Below, one piece after another: positions 1-8,259 of a DNA stretch of 64,000 nt. How positions within the stretch are numbered: position 1 is the stretch's first letter; each line of letters opens with the position of its first letter. Origin of the DNA: UMGS1279 sp045540715 (GTDB taxonomy: Bacteria; Bacillota; Clostridia; Oscillospirales; Acutalibacteraceae); the NCBI GenBank assembly GCA_045540715.1, contig JAZQHT010000004.1:62001-126000 (forward strand). The letters run 5' to 3'. The position numbers and the translations under genes are program-made. The notes beneath the pieces are model-generated. The model had not been told where the DNA came from. It saw nothing but the letters and a program-made list of their open reading frames with translations, and did no database searches.

Positions 1-2372
1 ACGCTTGTTGTATCGTGATCTTTAGAATGAGGCATAAACTGCCAAATTTCTTCAGATGTAAAGGCTAGAATTGGAGCAACAAGTCTTGTCAAAGTGTCTA
101 AAACTTTATAAATAACTGTTTGAGCGGCTCTACGAGTTTGGCTATTAGCCTTTTCAACGTAAAGTCTATCTTTAATTACGTCTAAATAGAAGTTAGACAT
201 ATCAACAACACAGAAATTATGAAGCGCATGATAAACAATATGGTATTCAAACTTATCATAAGCTTCGCGACAAACTTGAACTAAATTATCAAGTCTTGTT
301 AAAGCGTATTTATCGATATCTGTTAGTTTGTCATATTCAACTGCATCATTATCAGGGTCAAAATCAGGAATACAACCTAAAATAAAACGAGCTGTATTTC
401 TAATTTTTCTATAAACTTCGCTTAATTGTTTTAAGATATCTTTCGATACGCGAATATCAGCATGATAATCACTAGAAGCAACCCATAAACGTAAGATATC
501 AGCACCAAATTGATTAACGATATCATCAGGAATAATGGTGTTACCTAAAGATTTAGACATCTTTTTACCTTCACCGTCAACAACCCAACCGTGAGTTACA
601 ACAGTTTTATAAGGCGCTACACCTTTTGTTGCAACAGAGGTTAAAAGTGAAGATTGGAACCAACCACGATATTGGTCAGCACCTTCTAGGTATAGGTCTG
701 CAGGTGAAGATAAATTATCACGTTCGTCTAAAACTGCAGCGTGCGAAGAACCTGAGTCGAACCAAACGTCCATAATGTCGGTTTCTTTTTTGAACTCAGT
801 ACAACCGCACTCGCAAGTAATACCCTCAGGCATTAAATCTTTTTCGTCCCACTCGTACCAAATGTTAGGTCCGTGTTCGCGGAACAAGTTAGCAATATAT
901 TTAATGGTTTTAGGTGAAATTACTTCCTTACCACAGTCTTTACAATAGAAGATTGGAATTGGTACACCCCAAGTTCTTTGACGAGAAATACACCAGTCAC
1001 TTCTATCTTTAACCATATTTGTGATACGGCCTTCACCCCAACCGGGAATCCACTCTACTGTTTTAATAGCTTCAACAGCTTTATCAGCAAAGTCAGCAAT
1101 AGAACAGAACCATTGTTCAGTAGCTCTAAATAATACCGGTTTTTTGCAACGCCAACAGTGTGGATATTGGTGGCTTAACTTTTTAATAGCAAAAAGATTA
1201 CCATCATCTTCTAATTTTTGAGCTATAGGTTTTCCTGCATCATCAACGTGAAGACCAGCAAACTCGCCTGCTTCTTCGGTTAAATAACCCTTATTATCAA
1301 CAGGCACTACAATTGGTAATTGTTTATAGTTTCTGCAAACCTCAAAGTCTTCTAAACCGTGTCCTGGAGCTGTATGAACACAACCTGTACCACTTTCTAA
1401 AGTAACGTGGTCGCCAACGATAATTAAAGATTCTCTATCTAAGAAAGGATGTTTTGCAGTTGCAAGTTCTAAATCTTTGCCTAAAACTGTACCAACAATT
1501 TCAAACGATTCAACACCGCCTGCTTGCATTGTTGTTTCAACAAGTTCTTCAGCAATAATTAAATATTCGTCATTTACTTTAACAACAGCATAGTTATAAT
1601 TAGGACCTAAACAAATTGCAAGGTTAGCAGGTAAAGTCCAGGTTGTTGTTGTCCAAATAACGAAGAAGGCTTTATTCTTATCAACGCCCAAGTTTGATAA
1701 AATACCTTTATCGTTTAAAACCGGGAACTTAACGTAAATTGAAAAACAAGTATCGTCTGCATATTCAATTTCAGCTTCTGCAAGTGCAGTTTGACATTCA
1801 GGGCACCAATAAACAGGTTTTAAACCTTTATAAATATAACCCTTTTCTGCCATTTCACCAAAAACTTCAATTTGTTTTGCAACGTAATCGTTAGTTAGTG
1901 TTAGATAAGGATGATCCCAATCACCTAAAACGCCTAAACGTTCAAATTGTTTGCGTTGGTCATCTGCAAAACCAATTGCAAATTCACGACAAATTTTTCT
2001 AATTTCTAACGGAGATACAGTTTCGTTATTCTTCATACCTGCTTTTGCTCTAGCTTTTAGCTCGGTAGGAAGACCGTGTGTATCGTAACCGGGAACGTAA
2101 GGTGCTTTAAAACCGGTCATATTTTTGTATCTTAAAACAAAGTCTTTTAAACTTTTATTTAAAGCAGTACCCATATGAATAATACCGTTAGCATAAGGAG
2201 GACCATCGTGTAAAATATAAGATGGTTTACCTTCGTTATGTTTCATAAGTTTATTATATAGGTCATTTTCTTGCCATGATTTTAAAGCTTCCGGTTCTCT
2301 ATCGGGAAGTCCTGCTCTCATTGGAAATTCAGTATTCGGTAAATTGAGAGTCTTATTATAATCTTGCTGCAT
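1..2372 (-). CDS. ileS: Isoleucyl-tRNA synthetase, C-terminus cut by window edge
   Basis: Class I aminoacyl-tRNA synthetase that charges tRNA-Ile in the cytoplasm. The reading frame is open from the ATG at 2372 to base 1, giving about 790 residues of a protein usually longer than 900, so the tRNA-binding C-terminus lies outside the window. The HIGH-type motif is seen as GPPYANGIIHMG near residues 57-68 and the KMSKS loop as GKKMSKSLGN near residue 600. The editing-domain segments WTTTTWTLPAN and GCVHTAPGHG are present. It lies 35 bases downstream of divIVA, the classical Firmicute position at the end of a division cluster. That gap is too short for a T-box, so no Ile-specific leader sits directly before it. 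Identity is firm. Confidence 0.97.
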   Translation of the reverse strand, partial: MQQDYNKTLNLPNTEFPMRAGLPDREPEALKSWQENDLYNKLMKHNEGKPSYILHDGPPYANGIIHMGTALNKSLKDFVLRYKNMTGFKAPYVPGYDTHGLPTELKARAKAGMKNNETVSPLEIRKICREFAIGFADDQRKQFERLGVLGDWDHPYLTLTNDYVAKQIEVFGEMAEKGYIYKGLKPVYWCPECQTALAEAEIEYADDTCFSIYVKFPVLNDKGILSNLGVDKNKAFFVIWTTTTWTLPANLAICLGPNYNYAVVKVNDEYLIIAEELVETTMQAGGVESFEIVGTVLGKDLELATAKHPFLDRESLIIVGDHVTLESGTGCVHTAPGHGLEDFEVCRNYKQLPIVVPVDNKGYLTEEAGEFAGLHVDDAGKPIAQKLEDDGNLFAIKKLSHQYPHCWRCKKPVLFRATEQWFCSIADFADKAVEAIKTVEWIPGWGEGRITNMVKDRSDWCISRQRTWGVPIPIFYCKDCGKEVISPKTIKYIANLFREHGPNIWYEWDEKDLMPEGITCECGCTEFKKETDIMDVWFDSGSSHAAVLDERDNLSSPADLYLEGADQYRGWFQSSLLTSVATKGVAPYKTVVTHGWVVDGEGKKMSKSLGNTIIPDDIVNQFGADILRLWVASSDYHADIRVSKDILKQLSEVYRKIRNTARFILGCIPDFDPDNDAVEYDKLTDIDKYALTRLDNLVQVCREAYDKFEYHIVYHALHNFCVVDMSNFYLDVIKDRLYVEKANSQTRRAAQTVIYKVLDTLTRLVAPILAFTSEEIWQFMPHSKDHDTTS

Positions 2373-2407
2373 TTGTATTAATACTCCTTATTTGCAATTA
2401 AATGCAA

Positions 2408-3124
2408 TTAATTTTTTAATCCTTCAAAAAATGTTGCGCCTTCGCTAGTTTCAACAGTTTCTGTTGCAGGTTCTTCGGCTGCTACTTCTTCTTTTGTTTC
2501 TTCGACTTTTGCAGCTGCTTCAACCTGTTTTTTCATTTCAAAAGGAACTGCAGTTGGGAATTCGTTTAATAATTCCAACTGTTTTTTATAGCTGTTTAAT
2601 AAACCTGATTTAAAGTTATCTGCTTCAACACGAATTTTATCATAAACTAATTGTTGACGTGCAACGCTGTCTTTAGCTGCCATAATTAAGCTTTCAGATT
2701 TTTCTGCTGCTGCTTTTAATTTATCTGCAGCTTCAGCTTCAACCTGAGCTTTTAATTGTAGCATTAATTGTTCATGGTCACGTTTATCGTTTTCAACTTT
2801 TTCTTCTAATTCTTTAGCTTTTAAAGCTGCAGCAGTTAAAATTTCTTCTGCTTTTTGTTTTGCTTCAGAAATAAGCTGTTCGGAAAAACGCTGTGCACTT
2901 TCTAAAATACCGTGAACTGCTTCGGTGGTATTTTCAGGCTTTACTTCTTTTGGTGCAACAACTTCTGTTGCAGCACCGGCATTATTTAATAATTCTTGAT
3001 TTTGTTTTAAAAGTTTTTCATAATCAATTGCGAGTTCATCTAAAAAATCGTCAACCTCAGATTTTTTGTAACCGCTCATAGAAGTAGAAAAATCTATTTC
3101 TCTAATATCGTCAACAGTAATCAT
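2408..3124 (-). CDS. divIVA: DivIVA cell-division/pole-targeting protein
   Basis: Coiled-coil membrane-curvature sensor that marks septa and poles in Gram-positive cells. The first 50 or so residues carry the DivIVA lipid-binding domain (DIREIDFSTSMSGYKKSEVDDFLDEL). Long heptad-rich helices follow from about residue 65 to 195, and the tail is acidic and Glu/Ala-rich. AGGAGG lies 7 bases before the ATG. At 238 residues it is longer than Bacillus subtilis DivIVA because of the acidic tail. It is between sepF and ileS in the conserved order. Function is inferred from family and synteny. Confidence 0.93.
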   Translation of the reverse strand: MITVDDIREIDFSTSMSGYKKSEVDDFLDELAIDYEKLLKQNQELLNNAGAATEVVAPKEVKPENTTEAVHGILESAQRFSEQLISEAKQKAEEILTAAALKAKELEEKVENDKRDHEQLMLQLKAQVEAEAADKLKAAAEKSESLIMAAKDSVARQQLVYDKIRVEADNFKSGLLNSYKKQLELLNEFPTAVPFEMKKQVEAAAKVEETKEEVAAEEPATETVETSEGATFFEGLKN

Positions 3125-3139
3125 TATAAAAACCTCCTA

Positions 3140-3601
3140 TTATTCAAAATACATTGAGCCATCAATGTCGTCTAAAATTAAATCCCCTAAAACGTCAACG
3201 TGGCTTGGTGTAATAATATATGTGCTGTGTGCAACCTTTTTAATACTACCTTTTTGTGCATAAGCAGTACCACTTAAAAAGTCAATTAATCTTCTTGAGG
3301 TTTCGCGGTTTGCCATTTCTAAATTTAAAACAACTGTTTTGTGATCATTAAGATGATCAGCAATTGCAGTAACGTCTTCAAATCTTGAAGGTTTTACTAA
3401 AACAACCTGCATTTGTGGAGCAGTTTGAACTGTTTTACCTGCTGCATTGTTTTTACCAAAGAAAGATTTTGTAGCAGGTTCTTCTTCTCTTTGCTTTTTA
3501 GGAGCGAAGTAATTTTTTTCTTCTTCCTCTACGATGTTGCTATCATCGTAATCTTCATCATTTAAACTAACCATTTTTTTGATTTTGTCCATCATACCCA
3601 T
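3140..3601 (-). CDS. sepF: SepF, FtsZ-associated division protein
   Basis: Cytoplasmic septum protein that bundles FtsZ and anchors it to the membrane. The N-terminal amphipathic helix (MGMMDKIKKMVSLND) is followed by an acidic, low-complexity linker to about residue 65. The compact SepF domain follows (VVLVKPSRFEDVTAIADHL, then the VLNLEMANRETSRRLIDFLSG core) to the C-terminus. Length 153 matches the family. It lies 15 bases upstream of divIVA and 26 bases downstream of yggS, the ylmE-ylmF-divIVA arrangement of Firmicutes. Confidence 0.95.
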   Translation of the reverse strand: MGMMDKIKKMVSLNDEDYDDSNIVEEEEKNYFAPKKQREEEPATKSFFGKNNAAGKTVQTAPQMQVVLVKPSRFEDVTAIADHLNDHKTVVLNLEMANRETSRRLIDFLSGTAYAQKGSIKKVAHSTYIITPSHVDVLGDLILDDIDGSMYFE

Positions 3602-3627
3602 AGTGCTAAAATTCCTTTCTATTCTAA

Positions 3628-4320
3628 TTATACATTGTAATTGCGTTTGCCATATATTCCGGTACCAATTCTTACGATATTTGCACCTTCCGAAATTGCA
3701 ACGGCATAATCATCAGTCATGCCCATTGACAAATATTCTATACTACTATTATCTAATTTTTTTGCCCTTATGTCAACAAATAGTTTATTCATTTCAGAAA
3801 AATATTTGCGATTTTCTTCCGATTTTTCACATATTGGCGGTATTGCCATCAATCCTTTAATGCATATACCTTCTAATTTGCTAATTATTTCAGCATTTTC
3901 CATCAATTCATCAGCTTTAAAACCACTTTTGCTTTCTTCATTACCAATATTAACTTCAAGTAAAATATTACTAATAACGTTTTTCTTTGCAGATACTTTA
4001 CTTATTTCTTTAGCTAGTCTTAATGAAGAAACAGAGTGTATAAGTTCAACTTTTCCAACAATATCCTTAACCTTGTTGGTTTGTAAATGCCCAATAAAGT
4101 GCTTATGGGCGGTTTTATCATAAAATTCTTCTTTTTGTAAGAATTCTTGTACACGATTTTCTCCAATATGTTTTACACCCTGCGATATTGAATAATTTAT
4201 ATATTCTATATCAACAGTTTTAGTTGCGGCAAGTAATATAACTTCTCTACCATTAGCCGCTTTTTTTATATTATCAAAAATCTCTTGCAAATTTTCTTTA
4301 ATTGATTGTTTTACCGTCAT
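3628..4320 (-). CDS. yggS: YggS/YlmE family PLP-homeostasis protein
   Basis: Pyridoxal-phosphate-binding TIM-barrel protein involved in PLP and amino-acid homeostasis; no catalytic reaction is established for the family. The PLP lysine lies in LLAATKT, and GHLQTNKVK, SVSSLRLAKEI, LLEVNIGNEESKSGF and LSMGMTDDY are family signatures. I place the start at the ATG at 4320, with AAAGGA 11 bases upstream. The longer frame would begin at a TTG inside the SD region. It overlaps the end of the HlyD-like gene by 23 bases, so translation is probably coupled. It is the ylmE counterpart of the division cluster. Confidence 0.93.
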   Translation of the reverse strand: MTVKQSIKENLQEIFDNIKKAANGREVILLAATKTVDIEYINYSISQGVKHIGENRVQEFLQKEEFYDKTAHKHFIGHLQTNKVKDIVGKVELIHSVSSLRLAKEISKVSAKKNVISNILLEVNIGNEESKSGFKADELMENAEIISKLEGICIKGLMAIPPICEKSEENRKYFSEMNKLFVDIRAKKLDNSSIEYLSMGMTDDYAVAISEGANIVRIGTGIYGKRNYNV

Positions 4321-5503
4321 AGAGATTTTTTCCTTTATCAATTACTTCGTCATAGAGTCTAAGCGAATTGCTCTCCCCTGTTTTATCAATTTCACAAACA
4401 GTAAACGTATCGGTAGAGTATAAAACGTTTACAGGTTTAAACTTAATAATGCCTGCATAAACAACATATACGCCAAGCTTATTATCAACCATTCTAATTG
4501 ATCTGTTAGGCAATTTAATGCCATTATATTGCTCTAATACAATTGTTATTGGAATATTTCTAACTAAAGCTAATTCCTTATCAGTATCTTTAAAACTAAA
4601 TATCGCTAAAACTGTATCGCTCTTTTCATCAGAATTTAGTGCAACAAGTTTAGTTGATATTTCTTTTTCACTATTTTGATTAGTTAAAACTTTATAACTA
4701 GAATTTTCCTTTAATTTTAATGCATCATCCGGTGAAATTTCTGTTGCAAAATACCAAGTGTGATCTGAAACAATTTTACAAATTGTACTATTTGAAGATG
4801 ATGCTTGTTTTGAATTTTTAAATTCAGTTGGTGTTAAATCTAAAATGTTTTCAACCTTATATGAGTTTTCGTAACCATCAACTTCATTGATAAAGTAGCC
4901 AGATATTGGAGAGTATATAACTTGCTCAGGACTTGGTGCATTAGCACTTAAGGAATCCACCTTTGCTTTTAATGAAGCAATATAACCTTGCGCATCGCTA
5001 CCGATACCTAAAACGCTCTGTTTGGAACTTAATAAAGCAAAAAGTTCAGCCGAAAGATTATCAGCATTAGAAAACTTACCATTTTTACAATTTTCAGATA
5101 ACTCAATAATTTTTGAATTAATATTATCTGTAACAATATTTATATCAGTTGTACTATCGTGATACAGCGCAAGATTTTCTAAAGATTCAATTTGATCGTT
5201 AAGATCGTTAATTTGTGAATAGATATTGGAAACCGATTCGCTCATAAACACGTTTGCAAGAACACCATTTTTAGCAACTCTTTCACCATTTTCAATGGTA
5301 AAACTTTTAACACCCGTTGCATCACTTTCAATAACTGTTTCATCACGAATTAGGGTTGCATTTGCGTCTATTCCTTTAAAAGTTTCATAATATGATGCAG
5401 AAACTGTAGTAAACGGATTATTTAAAGCGACAATTATTTGATACACAAAGAAAAACACTAAAACTATGATTAAAAAAGTTCTTAAAAATTTGCCGCCTTT
5501 CAT
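4298..5503 (-). CDS. HlyD-like membrane-anchored adaptor protein
   Basis: 401-residue protein with one N-terminal membrane helix (FLIIVLVFFFVYQIIVAL, about residues 9-27). It has an HlyD/biotinyl-lipoyl-like beta domain (TLIRDETVIES...GVLANVFMSES), a helical hairpin around residues 90-170, and a second beta domain with a GYFINEVDGYE motif. The family resembles periplasmic adaptor subunits of exporters, but no ABC or MFS partner is encoded nearby and the cell is apparently monoderm. A role at the cell surface in division is suggested only by its position between miaA and yggS-sepF. Four bases separate its SD region from the end of miaA. Confidence 0.7.
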   Translation of the reverse strand: MKGGKFLRTFLIIVLVFFFVYQIIVALNNPFTTVSASYYETFKGIDANATLIRDETVIESDATGVKSFTIENGERVAKNGVLANVFMSESVSNIYSQINDLNDQIESLENLALYHDSTTDINIVTDNINSKIIELSENCKNGKFSNADNLSAELFALLSSKQSVLGIGSDAQGYIASLKAKVDSLSANAPSPEQVIYSPISGYFINEVDGYENSYKVENILDLTPTEFKNSKQASSSNSTICKIVSDHTWYFATEISPDDALKLKENSSYKVLTNQNSEKEISTKLVALNSDEKSDTVLAIFSFKDTDKELALVRNIPITIVLEQYNGIKLPNRSIRMVDNKLGVYVVYAGIIKFKPVNVLYSTDTFTVCEIDKTGESNSLRLYDEVIDKGKNLYDGKTIN

Positions 5504-5507
5504 ACGT

Positions 5508-6434
5508 TTACTCCTTTCTTAAAAATTTTTCAATAAGTTCTTCTGCTTTTAAAAGCATTTTATCATCAGCATTAAGCCAATTAATATTTTTATTTCTTTT
5601 AAACCAAGTAATTTGCCTTTTTGCATAACGACGGGTTTGCATTTTAAGGTTTTCTAAGGCTTGCTCTAACGTAATGTTACCATTAAAATACTCAAAAAGT
5701 TCCTTGTGGCCAATAGCAAATTTCGCACCTTTAAATTTAGGGTTGTTATAAGCAGATTTTGCTTCTTCAACTAATCCATTATTAGCCATTATATCTACCC
5801 TATTATTGATACGCTCATAAAGTATTTCGCGATTTTCAAAAGAAATGCCAATAATTAAAGGGTCTAAATTGCTTTCAATTAATTTAGAACGTTCGTTTCT
5901 ATTAGAAATGGTTTCACCGGTAGAATAATAAACCTCTAACGCTCTAATAATTCTTTTTTTATCGTTAGGCTTTATGCGGTTATACGCTTTCACATCAACA
6001 TCTTTAAGTTTTTCATAAAGATAATCAACGCCCAGTTCTTCTGCTTCTTTTTCAAGATTTTTTCTAATTTCGGTATCAGAATTTTCTCCAAAGTCGATAT
6101 TTTGAAGCAAAGAATCAATATAAAGTCCTGTTCCCCCAACAATTATGGGTAATTTTTTGTTAGCAATTATTTCTTCAATTTTTTCATTTGCATCATTAAC
6201 AAAATCGCAAACCGAATATTGCTCATTTGGTTCTAAAAAAGAAATTAAGTGATGATTAATACCACACATTTCGTCTTTTGTTGGCACTGCAGATGCAATT
6301 TCTATATTTTTATAAACCTGCATAGAATCTGCAGAAATTATTTCGCCATTATACTTTTTTGCAATTTCAATTGAAAGCGAAGTTTTACCACTTGCAGTTG
6401 GACCAACAATTACTATAACTTTATTTTTTTGCAT
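5508..6434 (-). CDS. miaA: tRNA dimethylallyltransferase MiaA
   Basis: Transfers a dimethylallyl group to N6 of A37 in tRNAs reading UNN codons. The P-loop is GPTASGKTSLS at residues 11-21. SADSMQVY, the IIVGGTGLYIDSLL motif and the QTRRYAKRQITWFKRN C-terminal tRNA-binding segment are all present. Length 308 is typical. Its ATG overlaps the mutL stop by one base (TAATG), so expression is coupled. miaB, which methylthiolates the MiaA product, is in the same operon, so both enzymes of the ms2i6A37 pathway are co-transcribed. Confidence 0.97.
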   Translation of the reverse strand: MQKNKVIVIVGPTASGKTSLSIEIAKKYNGEIISADSMQVYKNIEIASAVPTKDEMCGINHHLISFLEPNEQYSVCDFVNDANEKIEEIIANKKLPIIVGGTGLYIDSLLQNIDFGENSDTEIRKNLEKEAEELGVDYLYEKLKDVDVKAYNRIKPNDKKRIIRALEVYYSTGETISNRNERSKLIESNLDPLIIGISFENREILYERINNRVDIMANNGLVEEAKSAYNNPKFKGAKFAIGHKELFEYFNGNITLEQALENLKMQTRRYAKRQITWFKRNKNINWLNADDKMLLKAEELIEKFLRKE

Positions 6435-8245
6435 TATTTTATCCTGCCAAATTGTTTTTCTATGGCTGATTTTGTTAGTTCAAAAGCAACTGCACGGCCG
6501 TGTGGACAGTACATAACATTTTTATCAGATAACACTTTTGCAGCAAGTTTTAAAAGTTCAGCTTCTGTTGAATAGTCGTGAGATTTTATTGCTGCTTTAC
6601 AAGAAATTGAGTGCAAAACGTCCTCTTCTTTTGACGTAATTGGACGTTTAAAATTACGCAATTTTTCAGCAATTTCGTAAACAACATCTTCAAAATTATC
6701 TGTAATAACAGAAGGTACAGCCCTTAACATTACTTGTCCATCGCCAAAATCGTCTAAAACAATACCATAATCTTTTAAAACTTCAATGTTATCAATAATA
6801 GCGTTATAATCTTCACCTGAAAGTTTAACCATTATTGGTACCAAAAGAAGTTGTTGATCTATTTTAACGTTTAAATTATTAAAAATGATTCTCTCATGAG
6901 CCGCATGTTTATCAATAAAATACACACTTTGTTTATATTGAACAACAATATAGGTGCCAAAAATTTCGCCTATATATTTTAAAGCAAACTCATCAAAATC
7001 GTTAGTATCTTCTTTAGTATCTTTTACTTCATAGGTTGGTACAACTGGTTTTTCATCACTAACCAACACTTTTGTATTTTCAGGTTTAAATACTTCTTCA
7101 AAATTAACTTTGTTTGCAACGTCGTTAATGTTAATTTCAAACTTAAATTCATTTTTAGGTTGTTCTTTATTTTCTAAAGAAAATTCAAGTTTTGTTTGTT
7201 CGCCCTTTTCTTTTTCAAACTGCTCAATAGGTTTTGAAAAAGATAAAGTTGGTCTTTCATCTTTAGCAAAAATTGCATTTTTAGTTGCAACGTAAACTGC
7301 ATCAAACACCATTTTTTCGTTAGAAAAACGAATTTCCGTTTTTGCGGGATGTACGTTAACGTCAACAGTTTCAAACGGTATATCTATAAAAAGAACAAAT
7401 GCAGGAAATTTACCAACCATCGACACATTTTTATAAGCTTGTTCAACTGCCGCCATTGCAGTACCGGAACGTACAAATCGTTTATTAACAAAGAAATACT
7501 GACCGTTTCTGTTAGCACGGCAATTAAAGGGGCTACAAGTATAACCATAAACTTTAATGCCGCCAATATTATCGTTCACTTCAATTAAATTAGAACTAAA
7601 CTCTTTACCTAAGCAAGAATAAATTGCAGATAAAAGTTTATTATCACCCGAAGTGTTTAAAACAAGTTTATCATCACGAATAAATTTAAATGAAATTTCA
7701 GGGTGAGATAAAGCTAATCTTTCAACAACTGCAGCAACAGCATTACCCTCTGTAACGTCTTTTTTCAAGAATTTCATCCTAGCAGGAGTATTATAAAAAA
7801 TATCTCTAATGATAATCGTTGTTCCGTTTGGACAACCAACGTCAAAAAAGTCTATTTCTTCCCCACCGTGAATAACGTATTTAACGCCTTCACTATTTTC
7901 TGCCTTTGTTAAAAGTTCAACACGAGATACTGCAGAAACAGATGCTAATGCTTCACCTCTAAAACCTAAAGAAGCAATTCTTTCAAGATCATATTCAGAA
8001 GAAATTTTACTTGTTGCATGACGTAAAAAGGCAGTTCTTACGTCTTCTTTATTTATACCGCATCCATTATCAGTTACGCGCATAAAACTAACGCCACCGT
8101 TTTTAATTTCAACGGTAATTACAGTTGCTTTTGCATCTATCGAGTTTTCTAATAGCTCTTTTATAACAGAAGCGGGGCGTTCAACAACTTCGCCTGCTGC
8201 AATAAGTTCTGCAAGATGCTTTGGTAACAATTTAATTTGCGGCAT
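6434..8245 (-). CDS. mutL: DNA mismatch repair protein MutL
   Basis: GHKL ATPase that links MutS mismatch recognition to strand incision. The N-terminal ATPase motifs are KELLENSIDA, DNGCGI, GFRGEAL and the NGTTI loop. A Lys/Glu-rich linker of about 120 residues (roughly 320-440) leads to the C-terminal endonuclease domain with DKHAAHERIIF, the SCKAAIKSHD segment and CPHGR near the end. In the family consensus DQHA-X2-E-X4-E, the final Glu is Asn here. The other motif residues are present, so nicking activity is likely but not certain. It is 14 bases downstream of mutS. Confidence 0.96.
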   Translation of the reverse strand: MPQIKLLPKHLAELIAAGEVVERPASVIKELLENSIDAKATVITVEIKNGGVSFMRVTDNGCGINKEDVRTAFLRHATSKISSEYDLERIASLGFRGEALASVSAVSRVELLTKAENSEGVKYVIHGGEEIDFFDVGCPNGTTIIIRDIFYNTPARMKFLKKDVTEGNAVAAVVERLALSHPEISFKFIRDDKLVLNTSGDNKLLSAIYSCLGKEFSSNLIEVNDNIGGIKVYGYTCSPFNCRANRNGQYFFVNKRFVRSGTAMAAVEQAYKNVSMVGKFPAFVLFIDIPFETVDVNVHPAKTEIRFSNEKMVFDAVYVATKNAIFAKDERPTLSFSKPIEQFEKEKGEQTKLEFSLENKEQPKNEFKFEININDVANKVNFEEVFKPENTKVLVSDEKPVVPTYEVKDTKEDTNDFDEFALKYIGEIFGTYIVVQYKQSVYFIDKHAAHERIIFNNLNVKIDQQLLLVPIMVKLSGEDYNAIIDNIEVLKDYGIVLDDFGDGQVMLRAVPSVITDNFEDVVYEIAEKLRNFKRPITSKEEDVLHSISCKAAIKSHDYSTEAELLKLAAKVLSDKNVMYCPHGRAVAFELTKSAIEKQFGRIK

Positions 8246-8259
8246 AAATATTCACTCCT

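Noticed and set aside
2373..2407. T-box riboswitch in front of ileS
   Set aside because: Only 35 bases separate divIVA and ileS; no specifier hairpin or antiterminator can fit.
3719..4123. Plus-strand open frame of 134 codons
   Set aside because: Antisense shadow of yggS; composition reflects the complementary strand of a helical protein gene.
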